A DNA stretch of 64,000 nt, taken from the NCBI GenBank assembly GCA_963789165.1, contig CAWBJP010000010.1, positions 62,001 through 126,000 of the forward strand, read 5' to 3'. Origin of the DNA: CAWBJP01 sp963789165 (GTDB lineage Bacteria > Actinomycetota > Acidimicrobiia > IMCC26256 > BP-133). Shown here piece after piece: positions 41,300 through 50,315 of this stretch (its first letter is position 1; each line of letters opens with the position of its first letter). Under the pieces are notes generated by a model, which worked only from the letters and a program-made list of their open reading frames with translations, had not been told where the DNA came from and did no database searches. The translations under genes were made by a program, and so were the position numbers.

Positions 41300-41318
41300 C
41301 CTTCCCCCCGGAGGTTGG

Positions 41319-42635
41319 TCAGCATTGGTCGCGGGTCAGGAGCCAGTGGTTGATGAAGGCGATGGGGAGGAACAGGTTCCACATGCCATCGAACTTGGTC
41401 AGGTAGGGGTTGGTGGCGTTGGCCACCACGATCCCGATGGTGCCCACCAGCAGCGACAGGAGCACGGGGCTGTACTCGTAGCCGTCGCGGGTCATCCGCT
41501 TGGCCTGGCGGACGATCCATACCCCGCCGTACGCATAGATGGCCACGCCGACGATGCCGGTGGTGAACAGCATGGCGATGTAGACGAGTTCGTAGGCCCA
41601 GGGCTGGTCCTGGGCCCGGACGACCTCGGAGACGGCTCCGAGTCCCTTTCCGATCAGCGGTGACTCGGTCCAGCCCCGGATGAGGGCATGGAACTGGAGG
41701 TTCCGCCCCAGCCCGGCGTCGCCGGTGGAGAAGTCGAAGCCCTGCTGGAACCAACTCCAGATCCAGCCCGTCCCCACCCCCGTCGTCGACTGGACGGCGA
41801 CCAGGGAGACGAGGCCGACGAGGCCGGCCTTGAGCAGCGAGCGCCTCCAGGGGATGAGCCCCGGCCCGCTGCCCCGGAGCCAGGTCCGGAACACGAGGGC
41901 GGTGATCGGTGCGAGACCGACCGCCACCCAGAGTCCCCGGCGACCGCTCAGGAGCACGAGGGGCATCCCGAGGATGAGGGCCAGCAGGAGCGTCCGCCGT
42001 CGAACCGGGGCGTCCAGGGTCTTGGGCCACAGGATCATGGCGCCGATGAGGAAGGGCACGAGGAACAGGAGGCTCGTGATCGACAGGGAGTTGTACTCCG
42101 TGAAATTCCCATTGACGCTGAGGTCGAGGGGAAGCGGGATGAAGAGCTGGCCGGGGAGAACACCGGCCCGAGAGAACAGGAACGTGTAGGTGTAGACCTC
42201 GATGGCGATGGTGGCGGCCACCAGGATCTGGACGATCCGGGCGAGGCGCAGCCGATCGTTGATCCCGCCGATGAGCAGAGTGAAGACGATCGGCCAGACC
42301 ACGAAGACCGGTGCCATCTTCATGGCTCCCGGGTTCCCCCGCAGGGATCCGACCAGGACGAAGAACAATCCGGTAGCGGAGAACAGGACCGTCCGGCAGA
42401 GGATGGCGGGGTGGACTCCGAGGCGCTCGGTGCGGGCGAAGCGGAGCCCGAGGGCCATCAGGGCCAGGATCAGCAGGAGGGCCTTGATCGACGAGTAGAC
42501 GGTGGGCGCGAACACCACGAGGAAGAGCAAGGCGTATCCGAAGACGACGGGCGACCGGAGATCCGCCTTCGAGACCCTGACCGGGGTCCGGGGTGTCCCC
42601 GAAGAATCGGTGGAGGATGGGTGGGTGATGTTCAC
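41319..42635 (-). CDS. O-antigen ligase/polymerase-like (Wzy family) membrane protein
   Basis: This 438-residue protein has about eleven hydrophobic segments and one large outside loop (TGVGTGWIWSWFQQGFDFST ... GRNLQFHALIRGWTESPLIGKGLGAVSE). The R-x-x-x-W/H...G-x-G pattern in that loop is the hallmark of WaaL/Wzy-type enzymes. LSGRRGLWVAVGL precedes it. The GTG start is 10 bases after a TAGGCT box. Divergent from a flippase; with the Wzz-like protein and the WecA-type transferase it would form a Wzx/Wzy pathway. Confidence 0.8.
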   Translation of the reverse strand: MNITHPSSTDSSGTPRTPVRVSKADLRSPVVFGYALLFLVVFAPTVYSSIKALLLILALMALGLRFARTERLGVHPAILCRTVLFSATGLFFVLVGSLRGNPGAMKMAPVFVVWPIVFTLLIGGINDRLRLARIVQILVAATIAIEVYTYTFLFSRAGVLPGQLFIPLPLDLSVNGNFTEYNSLSITSLLFLVPFLIGAMILWPKTLDAPVRRRTLLLALILGMPLVLLSGRRGLWVAVGLAPITALVFRTWLRGSGPGLIPWRRSLLKAGLVGLVSLVAVQSTTGVGTGWIWSWFQQGFDFSTGDAGLGRNLQFHALIRGWTESPLIGKGLGAVSEVVRAQDQPWAYELVYIAMLFTTGIVGVAIYAYGGVWIVRQAKRMTRDGYEYSPVLLSLLVGTIGIVVANATNPYLTKFDGMWNLFLPIAFINHWLLTRDQC

Positions 42636-42710
42636 GGCGCCCGGAAGCCTAACCACGACCGGCCGACCGGCCCGGTACATCCATCACCGACTGGAGGGGA
42701 ACCCCTCCGG

Positions 42711-42716
42711 TAACTT
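42711..42716 (+). promoter_or_regulatory. -10 element TAACTT (leaderless)
   Basis: TAACTT ends 5 bases before the GTG at 42722 (GTGACTATG), with no ribosome site. Confidence 0.4.
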
Positions 42717-42721
42717 GCCTG

Positions 42722-44089
42722 GTGACTATGAGGAGCTTCATCAGGACCGTGCGCCAGTCGCTGCTGGCCCGGGAGGTCGGTGGCCTGTGGGTGGGCGAAG
42801 GGGTCGCTCTCGCCATGGGCCTCCTGCAGGCCGTGGTCGTGGCCCGCATCCTCGGCCCCCGGGACTTCGGGACCGCCGCTCTGATCCTCGGCTCCACCAC
42901 GCTGGTGTTCGGTCTCCTGGACCCGAAAGCCCGGGAGGCGGTGGTCAGGTACCTCGGCGCCCACCACGCCACCGGGCGGATCGAACAGGCGCTGGCCGTG
43001 CCCAAGGTGGCCTACGGAGCCGACCTCCTCCTGGGTGTGGCCGGGTTCGCCATCATCGCCGGGGGGGCGTCCTGGATCGAGGACCACGTGATCCACTCCC
43101 GCGGCGCCACCCATCTCCTGGTCGTCTTCGCCGCCACTTCGATGTTCACCGCACCGTCAGCCACGTCGCGGGCCGTCCTCACCACCTTCCGCCGGTTCCC
43201 GGCCGTGGCCATGCTCCAGGCCGGCTCGTCCCTGCTCCGCATCGCCCTGATGGTCATCCTGGTGGCGGCCGACTTCGGCGTCAGCGGGGTCGTCTACGCC
43301 ACCGGCATCAGCATCGTGGTGGAAAGTCTCTGCGCCGGCTTCCTGGCCCACCGGGCCGTGCGGGGCGCCCTCGGCCGCTCGTGGTGGCAGGCACGGCGCG
43401 CCGCCCTCGGCGGTCAGTTCGGGGAGATCGTGCGGTTCATGGCGTACACCGATCTGACCAGCCTGGTCGCCGTCTTCGTCAAGGAGGCCGATCTGGTCGT
43501 GCTGGGCGTCGTGGCCGGGCCCACCCAAGCGGGTTACTACCGTCTGGCGCGCTCGGTGGCGGCCCCCATGAGCAGCCTGGTGCTGCCCCTCCAGCAGGTC
43601 GTGTATCCCCGGCTGGCCGCCATGGCGGGCACCGGGGATCACCGGGGGATGCAGCAGGCGGCCCGGCGCTACATGCTCAAGGTGGGATCTCCCATCGGCG
43701 CCGCCGCGCTGCTCTTTGTTCCTCTGTTGCCCTTCTTGGTCCCGGCCGTCGCCGGGCCCGAGTACCGTCCGGCGGTCAGCGCCGCGGCGGTGCTCTTCGC
43801 GGGGACCGCACTGACCCTGCCGGCCTTCTGGACCCGCCCCGTGCTCCTGGCCGGCGGACACGTCCGATTTCTGCTCGCCGTCAGCATCGTCGCCTCGACG
43901 CTCACGCTGGCCGGGTATTTCGTGCTCGGCGAGCTGTTCGGAGGGGCCGGGGTGGCGCTCTCCAGAGTGGTTTTCGCCGGGATCGGCGGATCGGCGGCGG
44001 CGGTGTTCTACTTCTTCCGGGTCCGAGAGCCAGGAGATGGTTCCCAGCCGCGCCGTCCTGAGTCCTCGTCAATTGTGGTTGCGGAGTAG
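42722..44089 (+). CDS. Wzx-like polysaccharide flippase
   Basis: This 455-residue member of the MOP exporter superfamily has about twelve helices. It has the polysaccharide-flippase start (LWVGEGVALAMGLLQAVVVARILGPRDFGTAAL), ADLVVLGVVAGPTQAGYYRLARSV in the middle and PLQQVVYPRLAAMAG after it. It probably flips the lipid-linked repeat unit polymerised by the divergent Wzy-like protein. GTG start, likely leaderless; an ATG two codons later is possible. Confidence 0.85.
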   Translation: MTMRSFIRTVRQSLLAREVGGLWVGEGVALAMGLLQAVVVARILGPRDFGTAALILGSTTLVFGLLDPKAREAVVRYLGAHHATGRIEQALAVPKVAYGADLLLGVAGFAIIAGGASWIEDHVIHSRGATHLLVVFAATSMFTAPSATSRAVLTTFRRFPAVAMLQAGSSLLRIALMVILVAADFGVSGVVYATGISIVVESLCAGFLAHRAVRGALGRSWWQARRAALGGQFGEIVRFMAYTDLTSLVAVFVKEADLVVLGVVAGPTQAGYYRLARSVAAPMSSLVLPLQQVVYPRLAAMAGTGDHRGMQQAARRYMLKVGSPIGAAALLFVPLLPFLVPAVAGPEYRPAVSAAAVLFAGTALTLPAFWTRPVLLAGGHVRFLLAVSIVASTLTLAGYFVLGELFGGAGVALSRVVFAGIGGSAAAVFYFFRVREPGDGSQPRRPESSSIVVAE

Positions 44090-44102
44090 AAAGGGGAAAG
44101 CT

Positions 44103-45055
44103 GTGGTTGCCCTGGAGCACCTCGAGGCCTGTCCGTACTGCGCCTCCCCCGAGGTGGAACCCGCCCTGCCCTGCGTGGATCGTCTGTACAGTCTGGTGGA
44201 GGAACTGGAGTACGCCCGGTGCAGGAACTGCCGCATTCTCTTCCTGGCCACCCGGGTGAAGGAATCCGACCTGGGTCAGCTGTATCCCGAGGCGTATCAG
44301 CCCTATCGACCCGAGACCGTCAGTGCGGCCAGCTCGGGTCTCCTGGCCCTGCCCGCACGAGCCGTCCTGTTGTTGTTCCATCGGGTGCTTCCCGACCAAC
44401 TCCGGCGATCACCTCCAACTACTACACGCCTCCCCGACCAGAAGCCAGGTTCGTCGACTTCGGCTGCGGTTCGACCGCCTTTCTGGACCGGGCCGCCGCT
44501 CTCGGATGGTCGCCGATCGGGGTCGACTTCACGCCCACCGTGGTCGACGCCGTGCGGGCGGCGGGCCACGAGGCTTACCTGGTGGAGGAGTGCCTGGGAG
44601 TCGATCGGAGCCAGGAACGGTGGACGCCCTCCGGCTGAACCACGTCCTCGAGCATCTTTACGACCCCTGGGACACGATGAGCCGCCTCAAGGCTCTCCTG
44701 GCCGTCGGCGGTCGCCTCCATGTGGCCGTTCCGAACCCGGCCGGTGTGAGCGCAAGGCTCTTCGGCCAGGACTGGTATTCCTACGAGCCCGGCACACGAT
44801 GCTCTACCCCCCGCGGAGGCCAAGACGTTCCTCGAGAGGCTCGGGTTCCGCGACGTCCGGGTCGTGCACGAGACGCTCAGCAAGGACATGGCCCGGAGCT
44901 GGGGTTACCGGCGGGCCCGGCAGGGCCGGCTCGACCGCCACGAGGTGGAGCCGCTCGCCTCTCAGGTCGGGCCCAACGCCTTGCTGACCCCCCCGGCCAA
45001 GCTCGCCGCGCTGCTGCGCCGGGCCGACCGTTTCCATCTCTTCGCCACCAAGTGA
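44103..45055 (+). CDS. SAM-dependent methyltransferase with N-terminal zinc-ribbon, three frameshifts
   Basis: After correction this is a ~317-residue methyltransferase of the hypD-like/Methyltransf_11 type common in polysaccharide loci. A CPYC...CRNC zinc ribbon opens the protein (residues ~10-45), then VDFGCGSTAFLDRAAALGWSPIGVDF (motif I), LRLNHVLEHLYDPWDTM, GGRLHVAVPNPAGVSARLFG and HTMLYPPAEAKTFLERLGFRDV. Single missing bases near 44400 and 44625, and one extra near 44790, break the frame. All motifs survive, so sequence errors are likely, though decay is possible. GTG start after AGGGGAAAG. The next gene begins on its stop codon (GTGA). Confidence 0.75.
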
Positions 45056-46059
45056 GCCAGCCTTCCGTCGCATGGAAACCCTTCACGCCCCGGGACGACG
45101 TCGCCAGCGTTCGGGTGCGCTGCCTCGTCCCCCAACAGCTCATGGCCGGAGTGGGCTGGCGCAGCGAGATCTTCGATCCCTCGTCGTCCGAGCGTTACGA
45201 CCTGGTGGTGTTCCAGAAGGCGTATGAGACGGCGGACCTCGACCTGGCCGAGCGGCTTTCCGCCCGTGGGGTACGGATCGTGTTCGACCTCTGTGACAAC
45301 CACTTCCACAACCCTGACGGGCGGCCCGAGCTGGCCGAGCGCGCCGGTCGCCTGGGCCGAATGATCGAGCTGGCCGATGCCGTCACCGTGTCATCGCCGG
45401 GGTTGGCCGACCTGGTCCAGAACGCCGACCTGGTCGAAAAGGACTGCGTGTTCCTGGTCGACGACGCCCTCGACCCCGTGATCGCGCCGACCCGGGCCGG
45501 ACGCCCGGGCCGACGGGCCCGGAAGGGCGGGGCGCGGCTCGTGTGGTTCGGCCACGCCGGCTCGGACAGCCCCCGCTTCGGGCTCGTCGACCTCGGTGGG
45601 ATCGTTCCCGACCTCAACCGGCTCCATGCGCACCTCCCGATCGACTTGACGGTGGTCACCAATTCCAGGGAGGCGTACCGGCGGCACCTGGCCCCGGCCG
45701 GGTTCCCGACCCGCTACGTCCCCTGGAAGCTGCGCACCTTCCCATCGGTGATCGCTGGCGCCGATATGTCCCTCCTGCCCATCACGGTGAACCCGTTCAC
45801 CATCTGCAAGACGAGCAATCGGATCGTCACCTCGCTCATGCTCGGGGCCCCGGTCGTCGCCGACCTGATCCCCAGTTACGAGGAGTTCGCGCCCTACGTG
45901 CTCGTCGGGAACTGGGAGGCGCACGTGGCCCGCTACGCCCGGGAACCGGAGCTCCGCCGCCACCACGTCGAGGAGGGCGGCGCCTTCATCCGGAGACGGT
46001 TCGCCCCCGAGGTGGTCGCCGAGCAGTGGAGCCGGGCTTTCCGGGCGGTCCTGGGCTGA
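45052..46059 (+). CDS. GT4-like glycosyltransferase
   Basis: This 335-residue protein has SVRVRCLVPQQLMAG, YDLVVFQKAYETADLDLAERL, IVFDLCDNHFHNP, ADAVTVSSPGLADLV and VWFGHAGSDSPRFGLVDLGG. A late ADMSLLPITVNPFTICKTSNRIVTSLMLGAPVVADL resembles the donor-binding end of GT4 enzymes, with K-T-S-N-R in place of E-x7-E. The GTG start overlaps the methyltransferase stop, so the two are translated together. The frame is intact although its neighbours are frameshifted. An inverted repeat (CCACCACG...CGTGGTGG) lies after it, before kdsD. Confidence 0.72.
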   Translation: MSQPSVAWKPFTPRDDVASVRVRCLVPQQLMAGVGWRSEIFDPSSSERYDLVVFQKAYETADLDLAERLSARGVRIVFDLCDNHFHNPDGRPELAERAGRLGRMIELADAVTVSSPGLADLVQNADLVEKDCVFLVDDALDPVIAPTRAGRPGRRARKGGARLVWFGHAGSDSPRFGLVDLGGIVPDLNRLHAHLPIDLTVVTNSREAYRRHLAPAGFPTRYVPWKLRTFPSVIAGADMSLLPITVNPFTICKTSNRIVTSLMLGAPVVADLIPSYEEFAPYVLVGNWEAHVARYAREPELRRHHVEEGGAFIRRRFAPEVVAEQWSRAFRAVLG

Positions 46060-46140
46060 TCCAAAATCCGCTCTCCGCCACCACGTATGCTTTTGCGAGC
46101 ACGGTCTTCGTGGTGGTGCCGTGGGGGAAGGAGCCTCGAC

Positions 46141-47118
46141 CTGTCTGAGCCGACGTCCCGCCGAGCCCCCGCCGACGTCCTGCGCGTCGAGGCCCAAGCG
46201 CTTGCTCGAAGCCGCCGACCGCCTCGATGAGGCCGCCTTCGAGAAGGCCGTCGCCCTCCTCGCCGCCTGTCGGGGCAAGGCGATCCTGACCGGGGCGGGC
46301 ACGTCCGGCATCATCGCGGCCAAGGTGGCGGCCACCCTGACCAGCACGGGGACGCCGGCCATCTTCCTGCACCCCGTCGACGCCCTCCACGGTGGCCTCG
46401 GGGCCGTCACCGGCGACGACGTGGTCATCGCCGTGAGCAACAGCGGTGAGACCGACGAACTGCGGGCCATCCTGCCCTACCTGCGGAACCGCCAGGTGCG
46501 CATGATCGCCATCGTCGGGCGGCCGGCCTCGACCCTCGGCCGGGCGGCCGACGTCACCATCGACGCCGGCGCCAGCCGCGAGGCGTGCCCCTTCAACCTC
46601 GCCCCCACCTCGAGCACCACGCGTGGCCCTGGCCCTCGGTGACGCGCTCGCCATCTCCCTCTACGAGGTGCGGGGTCTCACCCCGGAACGCTTCGCCCTC
46701 AACCACCCGTCGGGCGCCCTGGGGCGCCGGCTCACGCTGCGGGTGGCCGACGTCATGCACGCCGAGGTGCCGTCCCTGGCGCCCGACGCCGGGTGGCTCG
46801 ACATCCTGGCCCGGACGGGTGAGGGCGGCCTCGGCGCGGTCGTCGTCATCGACGCCGACGGCCGCCTGGTCGGCATCATCACCGACGGCGACCTGCGCCG
46901 GGCCATGCAGCGCGACGCCACCGCCGTGGTCGACGTCACCGCCGAGACGGTGATGACCGCCGACCCAGTCGTCGTCGCATCCCGACGAACTGGCCTACAA
47001 CGCCCTCCAGCTCATGGAGGACCGTCCCTCGCAGATCTCGGTCCTGCCCGTGGTCGACGCCGACCGGCGCTGCGTCGGCCTGGTGCGCGTCCACGACCTC
47101 GTGCGGGGCGGTCTGTAG
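46141..47118 (+). CDS. kdsD: D-arabinose 5-phosphate isomerase (KdsD/KpsF), frameshifted
   Basis: This enzyme converts ribulose 5-phosphate to arabinose 5-phosphate, the first committed step to Kdo. The corrected protein is ~324 residues: DVLRVEAQAL, then an SIS domain (LTGAGTSGIIAAKVAATLTS, TPAIFLHPVDALHGGLGAV, IAVSNSGETDEL, the HPSGALGRRL link) and two CBS domains ending VGLVRVHDLVRGGL. One extra base near each of 46200, 46615 and 46973 breaks the frame; removing them gives a family-like length. The start appears to be a CTG preceded by GGAAGGAG at the right distance, and no ATG or GTG fits. kdsB follows after 5 bases. Confidence 0.83.
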
Positions 47119-47123
47119 CGGAC

Positions 47124-47863
47124 ATGCGCATCCTGGGCGTCATTCCGGCGCGGATGGGAGCGACCCGCTTCCCGGGAAAACCCCTGGCCGACCTGGCCGG
47201 GCGCCCGCTCGTCCGTTGGGTGTACGAGTCCGCCGCCGCCTGCGACGACCTCGACGAGCTGGTGGTGGCCACCCCCGACACCGAGATCATCGAGGCGGTG
47301 GAGGGCTTCGGCGGCCGGGCGGAGCTGACCGACGCCGGCCACCCCACCGGTACCGACCGGGTGGCCGAGGTGGCCGGGCGCCATCCCGATGCCGACGTGG
47401 TCGTCAACGTCCAGGGCGACCAGCCCTTCGTGACCCCCGAGATGCTGAGCGCCCTGGTGGGCCCCTACCGGGCCGGCGAGCACCCGGTGATGACGACGGT
47501 GGCCGCGCCCCTCCACGACGGCGGCGCCAGACGACCCCAACGTGGTGAAGGTGATCTGCGACCGGGCCGGTGACGCCCTCTACTTCTCCCGCAGCCCCAT
47601 CCCCTACCGGCGCACAAACGTGGCCGAACCCCTCCCCGTCTTCCACCACATCGGCCTGTACGCCTTCACCCGTCAGTTCCTGGCCGACTACGCGGCCATG
47701 GCCACCCACGCCCCTGGAGCAGTCCGAGGGCCTCGAGCAGCTCCGGGTCCTGGAACACGGCCACCGGATCCGGGTCTGTCCCATCGACCACCCCGTGCTC
47801 GAGGTCAACACCCCCGAGGATCTGGCCCAGGCGGTGGCCCTGGCCTCCGGGGGCGTGGCGTGA
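47124..47863 (+). CDS. kdsB: CMP-Kdo synthetase (KdsB), frameshifted
   Basis: 3-deoxy-manno-octulosonate cytidylyltransferase, which activates Kdo as CMP-Kdo. The corrected length is 245 residues, normal for the family. Motifs in order: GVIPARMGATRFPGKPLADL, HPTGTDRVAEVA, VVVNVQGDQPFVTPEML, MTTVAAPLHD, LYFSRSPIPYRR, HHIGLYAFTRQFL, PLEQSEGLEQLRVLE and VNTPEDL. One extra base near 47530 and one near 47707 break the frame. ATG start. The last base of the gene's final GCG codon and its stop form the kdsA GTG start (GTGA overlap). Confidence 0.86.
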
Positions 47864-48693
47864 AACCGGTGGCGGTCACCGACGAGGTCGTCATCGGAGA
47901 CGGACGCCTCGTGCTCCTCGGAGGTCCGTGCGCCATCGAGGGGGAGGACATCACCCTGCGGATCGCCGAAGGGGTGGCCCAGGCCTGCCGGCGGGCGGGG
48001 GTCGGCTACGTCTTCAAGGCCAGCTTCGACAAGGCCAACCGAACGTCCATCGACGGGTACCGGGGCCCAGGCCTGGAGAACGGCCTGGCCGTCCTGGAGC
48101 GGGTGAAGCGGGAGCTGGACGTCCCCCTCGTCACCGACATCCACGAGACGTGGCAGGCGAAGCCGGTGGCGGAGGTGGTGGACATCCTCCAGATCCCGGC
48201 CTTCCTGTGCCGCCAGACGGACCTGCTCCTGGCCGCGGCGGCCACCGGCCGGGTGGTGAACGTGAAGAAGGGCCAGTTCGTCTCCCCCGCCGAGATGGAC
48301 CAGGTCGTACGCAAGCTGGAGGTGGCGGGCACGGAACGGATCCTGCTCACCGAGCGGGGCTCCTCCTTCGGCCACAACGCCCTGGTGGTCGACTTCCGCG
48401 GGCTGCCCCGGATGCGCACCGCCGGCTACCCGGTCGTGTTCGACGCCACCCACAGCGTCCAGATGCCCGGCGGGCGCGGCACCAGCTCCGGCGGCCAGCG
48501 CCAGTTCGTCCCCTTCCTGGCCCGGGCGGCCGTCGCCGTCGGGGTCGACGCCCTGTTCATGGAGATCCACGAGAACCCCGACGAGGCCCTGAGCGACGGT
48601 CCCAACATGGTCCGCCTGGCCGACCTCGACGGCCTGCTCGCCGACCTGGTCGCCATCCGTGACGCGGCCCCCATGCTCCCGCCCACGACGTGA
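47860..48693 (+). CDS. kdsA: Kdo-8-phosphate synthase (KdsA), metal-dependent type
   Basis: This intact 277-residue enzyme condenses arabinose 5-phosphate with PEP to Kdo 8-phosphate. It has VLLGGPCAIEGEDITLRIAE, YVFKASFDKANRTSIDGYRG, LVTDIHETWQA, QIPAFLCRQTDLL, VNVKKGQFVSP, ILLTERGSSFGHNALVVDFR, VVFDATHSVQMPGG and FMEIHENPDEALSDGPNM. Cys24 in GPCAIE, plus the later His, Glu and Asp, are the four metal ligands of the metal-dependent class (as in Aquifex); E. coli KdsA has Asn at the first position. No kdsC phosphatase is adjacent. The frame is clean between frameshifted neighbours. Confidence 0.93.
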   Translation: MKPVAVTDEVVIGDGRLVLLGGPCAIEGEDITLRIAEGVAQACRRAGVGYVFKASFDKANRTSIDGYRGPGLENGLAVLERVKRELDVPLVTDIHETWQAKPVAEVVDILQIPAFLCRQTDLLLAAAATGRVVNVKKGQFVSPAEMDQVVRKLEVAGTERILLTERGSSFGHNALVVDFRGLPRMRTAGYPVVFDATHSVQMPGGRGTSSGGQRQFVPFLARAAVAVGVDALFMEIHENPDEALSDGPNMVRLADLDGLLADLVAIRDAAPMLPPTT

Positions 48694-48735
48694 CCGATCT
48701 GCCCACGTGACCGATCAGAAGGAGGACGGCGCCCC

Positions 48736-50315
48736 GTGATCGGCCTCAGCCAATGGCTCGCCTCGAACCGCTTCCCCGACAAGCCCTGGCTCATGCTGGG
48801 CAAGGGGCCCACCTTCGCCCACCTCGGCGACGTGGACCTCGACGCCTACAACGTCATCTCCCTCAACCACGTGGTCAACGAGGTGGCGGTGGACATCGCC
48901 CACATCATGGACCTCGACGTCGTCGAGGCCTGCGCCGAGCACCTGGCCGACCACTGCCGCTTCCTGCTCATGCCCCGGGTGCCGCACGTCCAGACCCGGA
49001 ACAGCCTGAGGCTGCTGGACGACTTCGTCGAGGTCATCCCGGTCCTGAAGGCACTCGACGAGCAGGGGCGCCTCGTCTGGTACAACACCGAGGTCGACCG
49101 GATCTTCCCCGGTTCGCCGGTGGTCGACGTCCGCTACTTCAGCTCCGAAGCGGCCCTCAACATCCTCGGGCTGCTGGGGGCCAAGAAGGTTCGCTCCCTG
49201 GGCATCGACGGGGGCCAGAGCTACAGCTCCACCTTCGAGACGCTCTCGGGCGCCACCCGGCTGGTGAACAACCAGCCCAGCTTCGACCTGCAGTTCCCGG
49301 AGTTCGAGCAGATCGCCCGCCGGCACGCCATCGACTACCGGCCCCTGGTCGAGCCCATCCGGATCTTCGCCGGCACCGAGGACAACCAGATGCCCGCCGC
49401 CCGGGTGCTGGAGTACACCATCCGCCAGAACACCAAGCACCCGGTGCGGGTGGAGTTCATCCGCAACTACGACGGCCCGAAACCCAAGCACCGCCGGAAC
49501 CAGCCCCGCACCACGTTCTCGTTCTGCCGGTTCCAGATCCCCGCCCGGTGCGGCTACCAGGGCCGGGCCATCTACCTCGACGCCGACATGCAGGTCTTCG
49601 CCGACATCGAGGAGTTGTGGACCCGCCCCTTCGACGGCCACAAGGTGATGGTCACCCGCCAGGACGAGCCGCCGGCGGCGTGGAAGGACAGCCGCTCGTT
49701 CCACCCGGGGCGCCAGATGAGCGTCATGGTCCTCGACTGCTCCCGGCTCGACTGGGACATCGACCGAGATCGTCGCCGGTCTCGACGAGGGTCGCTACTC
49801 CTACGAGGACCTCATGTTCGATCTGTGCCTCGTCGACCCTGGCGAGATCGACGACACGCTGCCCCCGGAATGGAACCACCTGGAGCACTACGAGCCGGGC
49901 ATCACCAAGCTGACGCACTACACCGTGGTGCCGACCCAGCCGTGGAAGAACGACGAGAACCCCTTGCGGGACCTCTGGATACCGGCCTACCGGGAGGCGG
50001 TGGCGGCCGGGGCCATCGTCCCCGACGAGGTGACCCGGCTGGCCAAGGCGGGCGAGGTCAAACCTTCGCTGGTGGACGACCTGGCCGGGCTGCCCCGGCG
50101 GCGGTTCCCCACCGCCTCGCCGGCGGAACTGGAGCTCACCGCCGCCTACGCCCGTATCGACGACCTCGAACGCCGCACCGATCAAGGGACTGAGCCGCAC
50201 CGCCCTCGGCCGCCTCCGGCCCCTGGCCACCACGCTGCGGGCCAACGCCAACCGGGGTGGGATCGTGGCGGTGGCGGACCGGGCCGTCACCCGGCTCCGG
50301 CGGGCCCTGCGTTGA
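48736..50315 (+). CDS. Two-domain protein: unrecognised N-terminal domain plus GT8 glycosyltransferase, frameshifted
   Basis: The corrected protein is ~525 residues. Residues ~208-420 are a GT8-type (LgtC/glycogenin-like) transferase: IRIFAGTEDNQMPAARVLEY, FCRFQIPARCGYQGRAIYLDADMQVF (D-A-D metal site, 282-284), then HPGRQMSVMVLDC and WNHLEHYEP. Residues ~1-205 (WLMLGKGPTFAHL, DAYNVISLNHVV, DIAHIMDLDVVEAC, RSLGIDGGQSYSSTF) I do not recognise. The first motifs recall the start of sialyltransferase-like folds, and the gene directly follows kdsA, so a Kdo-transferring role is a testable inference. Extra bases near 49766 and 50180 break the frame; the second only affects the C-terminal tail. GTG start after AAGGAGGAC. 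The next gene starts on its stop. Confidence 0.75.

Noticed and set aside
46077..46118. Inverted repeat CCACCACG...CGTGGTGG before kdsD as a terminator or operator
   Set aside because: The 8-bp arms are separated by a 23-base loop with no T-run and no second example; too weak to call.
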